Shown here piece by piece: positions 61,248 through 64,000 of a stretch of DNA of 64,000 nucleotides. How positions within the stretch are numbered: position 1 is the first letter of the stretch; each line of letters opens with the position of its first letter. The translations under genes and the position numbers were made by a program. The stretch comes from RYN-230 sp963837515 (GTDB lineage: Bacteria; Actinomycetota; Actinomycetes; Streptosporangiales; Streptosporangiaceae), in the NCBI GenBank assembly GCA_963837515.1, contig CAWINT010000008.1:124001-188000 (forward strand). The letters are read 5' to 3'. The notes beneath the pieces are model-generated. The model had not been told where the DNA came from. It ran no database searches and saw nothing but the letters and a program-made list of their open reading frames with translations.

Positions 61248-61326
61248 TTGTTCCTAGGGTGAGGGGAGCGGAGGGGAGGGGACGGCTGGCCCGCCACTGG
61301 CGGCAAGCCCCGCGGCCGCCAGGGCC

Positions 61327-61410
61327 GGGCGAGTCAACCCGTCGGCGGGCCAGCGGGCGAGTCAACCCGTCGGCGGGCCAGCGGGCGAGTCAACCCGTCG
61401 GCGGGCCAGC
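61327..61410. repeat. Three-copy 28-bp tandem repeat
   Basis: Three perfect copies of a unit beginning GGGCGAGTCAACCCGTCGGC and ending GGGCCAGC. It lies 78 bases upstream of the HAD-family gene start. Each unit includes CCCGTCGGCGGG, which can fold back on itself. May affect expression of the downstream operon. Confidence 0.9.
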
Positions 61411-61487
61411 GGGCGGCGCTGTCAAGCCGGATGGCCTGCCAGGACCCTCGCGCCGGGACCACCGGCCCGGGCTGGCAGGGTGGGCGC

Positions 61488-62144
61488 ATGATCGAGGCGG
61501 TCGTGTTTGACCTGGACGGCGTGATCATCGACTCCGAGCCGGTGTGGGAGGAGGTGCGCCGCGGGCTGGTCGCCCGGCACGGGGGGCACTGGGCCGCGGA
61601 CGCGCAGCACCGGATGATGGGCATGAGCACGCCAGAGTGGGCCCGTTACCTGACCGGCGACCTCGGCGCGCGGCTGGCGCCGGAACAGGCCGCCGCCGAG
61701 GCCATCAGCGAGATGGCGGCCCGGTACGCGGAGCATCTGCCGCTGCTGCCCGGCGCGGTAGGCGCCGTCCGCGCGCTGGCCGCGCAGTGGCCGCTCGCGC
61801 TGGCCAGCTCCGCGCCGGCCTCGCTCATCGACGTGGTGCTGGACACGTCGGGGCTGCGCGGCTGCTTCCAGCTGGCCATGTCCACCGAGCAGGTGGCGGC
61901 GGGCAAGCCAGCCCCGGACATCTACCTCGCGGTGACCCAGGCGCTGCACCGCCCGCCCGGCCAGTGCGCGGCGGTCGAGGACTCGTCCAACGGCCTGCGG
62001 TCGGCGGCCGCCGCGGGCCTGCGGGTGATCGCCGTGCCCCGGCCGGAGTACCCGCCCGAACCGGACGCCCTGCAGTCCGCGGCGCTGACGCTGGGCAGCC
62101 TGACCGAGCTGAACCCGGGCGTGGTCCGGGTGCTGGGAGCGTGA
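61488..62144 (+). CDS. HAD-superfamily phosphatase, beta-phosphoglucomutase-like
   Basis: A 218-residue HAD hydrolase: MIEAVVFDLDGVIIDSEPVW (motif I DxDG), LALASSAPASLIDVVLDTSG (motif II Ser), GKPAPDIYLAV (motif III Lys) and AVEDSSNGLRSAAAAGLRVI (motif IV). The cap-domain type fits the phosphoglycolate phosphatase/beta-phosphoglucomutase group. Its stop overlaps the next GTG by three bases, forming an operon with threonine synthase. The exact substrate is unknown. Confidence 0.92.
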   Translation: MIEAVVFDLDGVIIDSEPVWEEVRRGLVARHGGHWAADAQHRMMGMSTPEWARYLTGDLGARLAPEQAAAEAISEMAARYAEHLPLLPGAVGAVRALAAQWPLALASSAPASLIDVVLDTSGLRGCFQLAMSTEQVAAGKPAPDIYLAVTQALHRPPGQCAAVEDSSNGLRSAAAAGLRVIAVPRPEYPPEPDALQSAALTLGSLTELNPGVVRVLGA

Positions 62145-63376
62145 CGGTGGCCGTCCGCTACTCGGCCCTGACCCACCTGGAGTGCTCCCGGTGCGCGGCG
62201 CGGCACGACGCGGGCCGCCTGCAGGGGCTGTGCCACTGCGGGTCGCCGCTGCTGGCCCGGTACGACCTGGCCCGGGTGTGCCGCGAAACCGGACCTGCCA
62301 CGCTGGCCGCCCGGCCGGCGGACCTGTGGCGCTACCACGAGGTACTGCCGGTGTCCGCTCCTGGCCACGTGGTCAGCCTGGGTGAGGGCATGACGCCCCT
62401 ACTCCGGCTGCCCCGATTGGGCCGGGCCCTGGGGGTTCCCCGGCTGCTGATGAAGGACGAGAGCTTCATCCCCACCGGGACGTTCAAGGCCCGCGGCGCC
62501 GCCGTCGGCGTGTCCCGGGCCGCTGAGCTGGGCGCGGCCGGGGTGGCCATGCCCACCAACGGCAACGCCGGCGCGGCGTGGGCCGCCTACGCGGCGCGGG
62601 CCGGGCTGGCCAGCCTCATCGTCATGCCCGCCGCCGCGCCGGCCGTCAACCGGGTCGAGTGCGCCGCCTACGGCGCCGAGCTGTACCTGGTGGACGGGCT
62701 GATCAGCGACGCGGGCGCGATCGTCGCCGGGGCGCTGCCGGGCCGTCCCAGCTACGCCGACGCCGGTACCCTCCGCGAGCCGTACCGGCTGGAGGGCAAG
62801 AAGACCATGGGGTACGAAATCGCTGAGCAGCTCGGCTGGCGGCTGCCCGGTGTCATCGTCTACCCGACCGGCGGCGGGGTGGGCATCATCGGCATCCACA
62901 AGGCCCTGGCCGAACTGCGCGAGCTGGGCTGGGCCACCGGCCCGCCGCCGCGGCTGGTCGCGGTGCAGGCGGCCGGCTGCGCGCCGATCGTGGCGGCCTT
63001 CGCCCGCGGCGCCGACCACAGCGAGCCCTGGCCGGAGACAGCGGCCACCACCGTGGCGTTCGGTATTACGGTGCCCCGGGCGCTCGGCGACTTCCTGGTG
63101 CTGCGCGCCGTCCGGGAGACCGGGGGGACCGCCCTCGCGGTCACCGACCCCGAACTGCTCGCTGCTCAGCGGGAGGTGGCCCGGCTAGAAGGCCGCTTCC
63201 TCTGCCCGGAGGGGGCGGCCTGCGTGGCCGCGGTCGGCCAGTTGCGCCAGGCGGGCTGGCTGTCGGCCAGCGACGAGGTGGTCGTGCTGAACACCGGGAC
63301 CGGACTCAAGTACCCGGGCACGGTCCCGGTGCAGCCGCCCGTGTTGTCCCCGCGGGACCGGCTGCCCGCCCGCTGA
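62141..63376 (+). CDS. thrC: Threonine synthase
   Basis: A 411-residue PLP enzyme that converts O-phosphohomoserine to threonine. The N-terminus has the zinc-like CSRCAARHDAGRLQGLCHCG, common in longer bacterial ThrC. The PLP-binding Lys is in SFIPTGTFKARGAAVG, and the phosphate-binding TNGNAGAAWAAYAARAGLAS follows. The C-terminus has GGTALAVTDPELLAAQREVA. GTG 62141 overlaps the HAD gene stop. Cysteate or other threonine synthase-like activities cannot be excluded. Confidence 0.9.
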   Translation: MTVAVRYSALTHLECSRCAARHDAGRLQGLCHCGSPLLARYDLARVCRETGPATLAARPADLWRYHEVLPVSAPGHVVSLGEGMTPLLRLPRLGRALGVPRLLMKDESFIPTGTFKARGAAVGVSRAAELGAAGVAMPTNGNAGAAWAAYAARAGLASLIVMPAAAPAVNRVECAAYGAELYLVDGLISDAGAIVAGALPGRPSYADAGTLREPYRLEGKKTMGYEIAEQLGWRLPGVIVYPTGGGVGIIGIHKALAELRELGWATGPPPRLVAVQAAGCAPIVAAFARGADHSEPWPETAATTVAFGITVPRALGDFLVLRAVRETGGTALAVTDPELLAAQREVARLEGRFLCPEGAACVAAVGQLRQAGWLSASDEVVVLNTGTGLKYPGTVPVQPPVLSPRDRLPAR

Positions 63377-63634
63377 CCCGGGACGCCCGCCCACCCGGGC
63401 CGCCTGCTGGCCGCCCGGGACGCCCGCTGACGTGGGCCGCTGGCCGCCCTGGCCGCCCGCTGACCTGGGCCGCTGGCCGCCCGGAAACCCGGCGAATTCC
63501 GGTCGGCAGGTGTGCGCCGCGCCGTCGCGGGCAGCTGACAGGCTGGCCTGGCCGACCCCAGCCGGCCAGGCACCGAGTCGTGCCCCGGAGACCGGCTGCG
63601 CGTCCTGGTCCGAAGGGCGACAGGAGGTACTGCC

Positions 63635-63943
63635 ATGACCATTGGCGGCAGCATCGCGCTCATCGTGATCGGCGCCATTCTGCGGTGGGCCATCAACTGG
63701 TCCCCCGCCTACATCAACCTGCGGCTGGTCGGCCTGATCGTAATGATCGGCGGCATCGTCGGCCTGGTCATCTCGCTGGCCTTCATGTTCGCCCGGCGCA
63801 GCCGCGCGGCCGCGCGGCCCGTCAACGTGATCCCCGACGGCCGCTACGACGAGCCGGTCGGCTACGAGCGCCGGCCGCCCGAGCCGCCCGTCTACCGGGA
63901 GGAGCGTTACGGGGACCGGCCGATGTACCGGGACGGCCGCTAG
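63635..63943 (+). CDS. DUF6458-like small membrane protein
   Basis: A 102-residue protein. AGGAGG lies seven bases before the ATG. Two transmembrane helices (SIALIVIGAILRWAINW; LRLVGLIVMIGGIVGLVISL) are followed by a basic, Tyr/Arg/Pro-rich cytoplasmic tail (RPPEPPVYREERYGDRPMYR). It matches the actinobacterial small membrane family DUF6458. Function unknown. Confidence 0.8.
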   Translation: MTIGGSIALIVIGAILRWAINWSPAYINLRLVGLIVMIGGIVGLVISLAFMFARRSRAAARPVNVIPDGRYDEPVGYERRPPEPPVYREERYGDRPMYRDGR

Positions 63944-64000
63944 GCGCGGCCCGGCGCCCGGGGGCTGGCCAGCCGCCCCCGGGTCGGCGAATCCCCAGGT

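Overview
The window is very GC-rich, with strong third-position GC codon bias, frequent GTG starts and tight stop/start overlaps. It carries F420-type luciferase-like oxidoreductases, a short eukaryote/archaeal-type prolyl-tRNA synthetase and many TetR, GntR and MerR regulators. This indicates a filamentous or soil actinomycete chromosome (Streptosporangiales or a related order is plausible; the genus cannot be read from the sequence). No rRNA, tRNA or CRISPR array was seen.

Region 1 (1-13.6 kb) is ordinary accessory chromosome: proS, an F420-type oxidoreductase, a GH2 beta-glucuronidase, an ASCH protein, secreted proteins, an SDR, and a large sacsin/HSP90-like ATPase beside the remnant of a DsbA-family gene. 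Several tandem or direct repeats lie between these genes.

Region 2 (13.6-24.25 kb) is the most unusual part. A second F420-type oxidoreductase gene, behind a MerR/SoxR-style 19-bp-spacer promoter, is interrupted twice. First, an element of about 8.77 kb enters at a 2-bp GC core. It carries a large serine integrase, GntR-like regulator, P27-type small terminase, HK97-fold major capsid protein and many small zinc-binding or hypothetical ORFs, but no portal, large terminase or tail genes. This layout resembles phiRv1-like prophage remnants or capsid-encoding satellites. Second, a 994-bp IS982-family insertion sequence with a CTAG duplication sits near the 3' end of the same gene. Removing both restores an uninterrupted reading frame. 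Several element genes, including the integrase and the capsid 5' end, contain single-base frame breaks.

Region 3 (24.4-48.2 kb) mixes small enzymes, membrane proteins and gene remnants. It includes an interval of visibly lower GC (32.4-35.4 kb) with orphan membrane, zinc-ribbon and pentapeptide-repeat proteins, a frameshifted DUF2332-like gene and a frameshifted TetR gene. It also holds a G1-family secreted peptidase, a cellulose-synthase-like glycosyltransferase, and a three-gene envelope operon encoding a 1164-residue multi-domain peptidoglycan hydrolase flanked by two membrane-anchored proteins.

Region 4 (48.7-64 kb) holds transporters and regulation: a TauE-like permease, a TetR-DHA2 efflux pair, and a xylose/ribose-type ABC importer (binding protein, single-domain ATPase, permease). 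Upstream of the importer lies a two-component system whose sensor is a fusion of an ABC ATPase, a GAF-like region and a histidine kinase. A MerR-thioredoxin operon, a HAD phosphatase-threonine synthase operon, a nested palindrome and a 28-bp tandem repeat complete the window.
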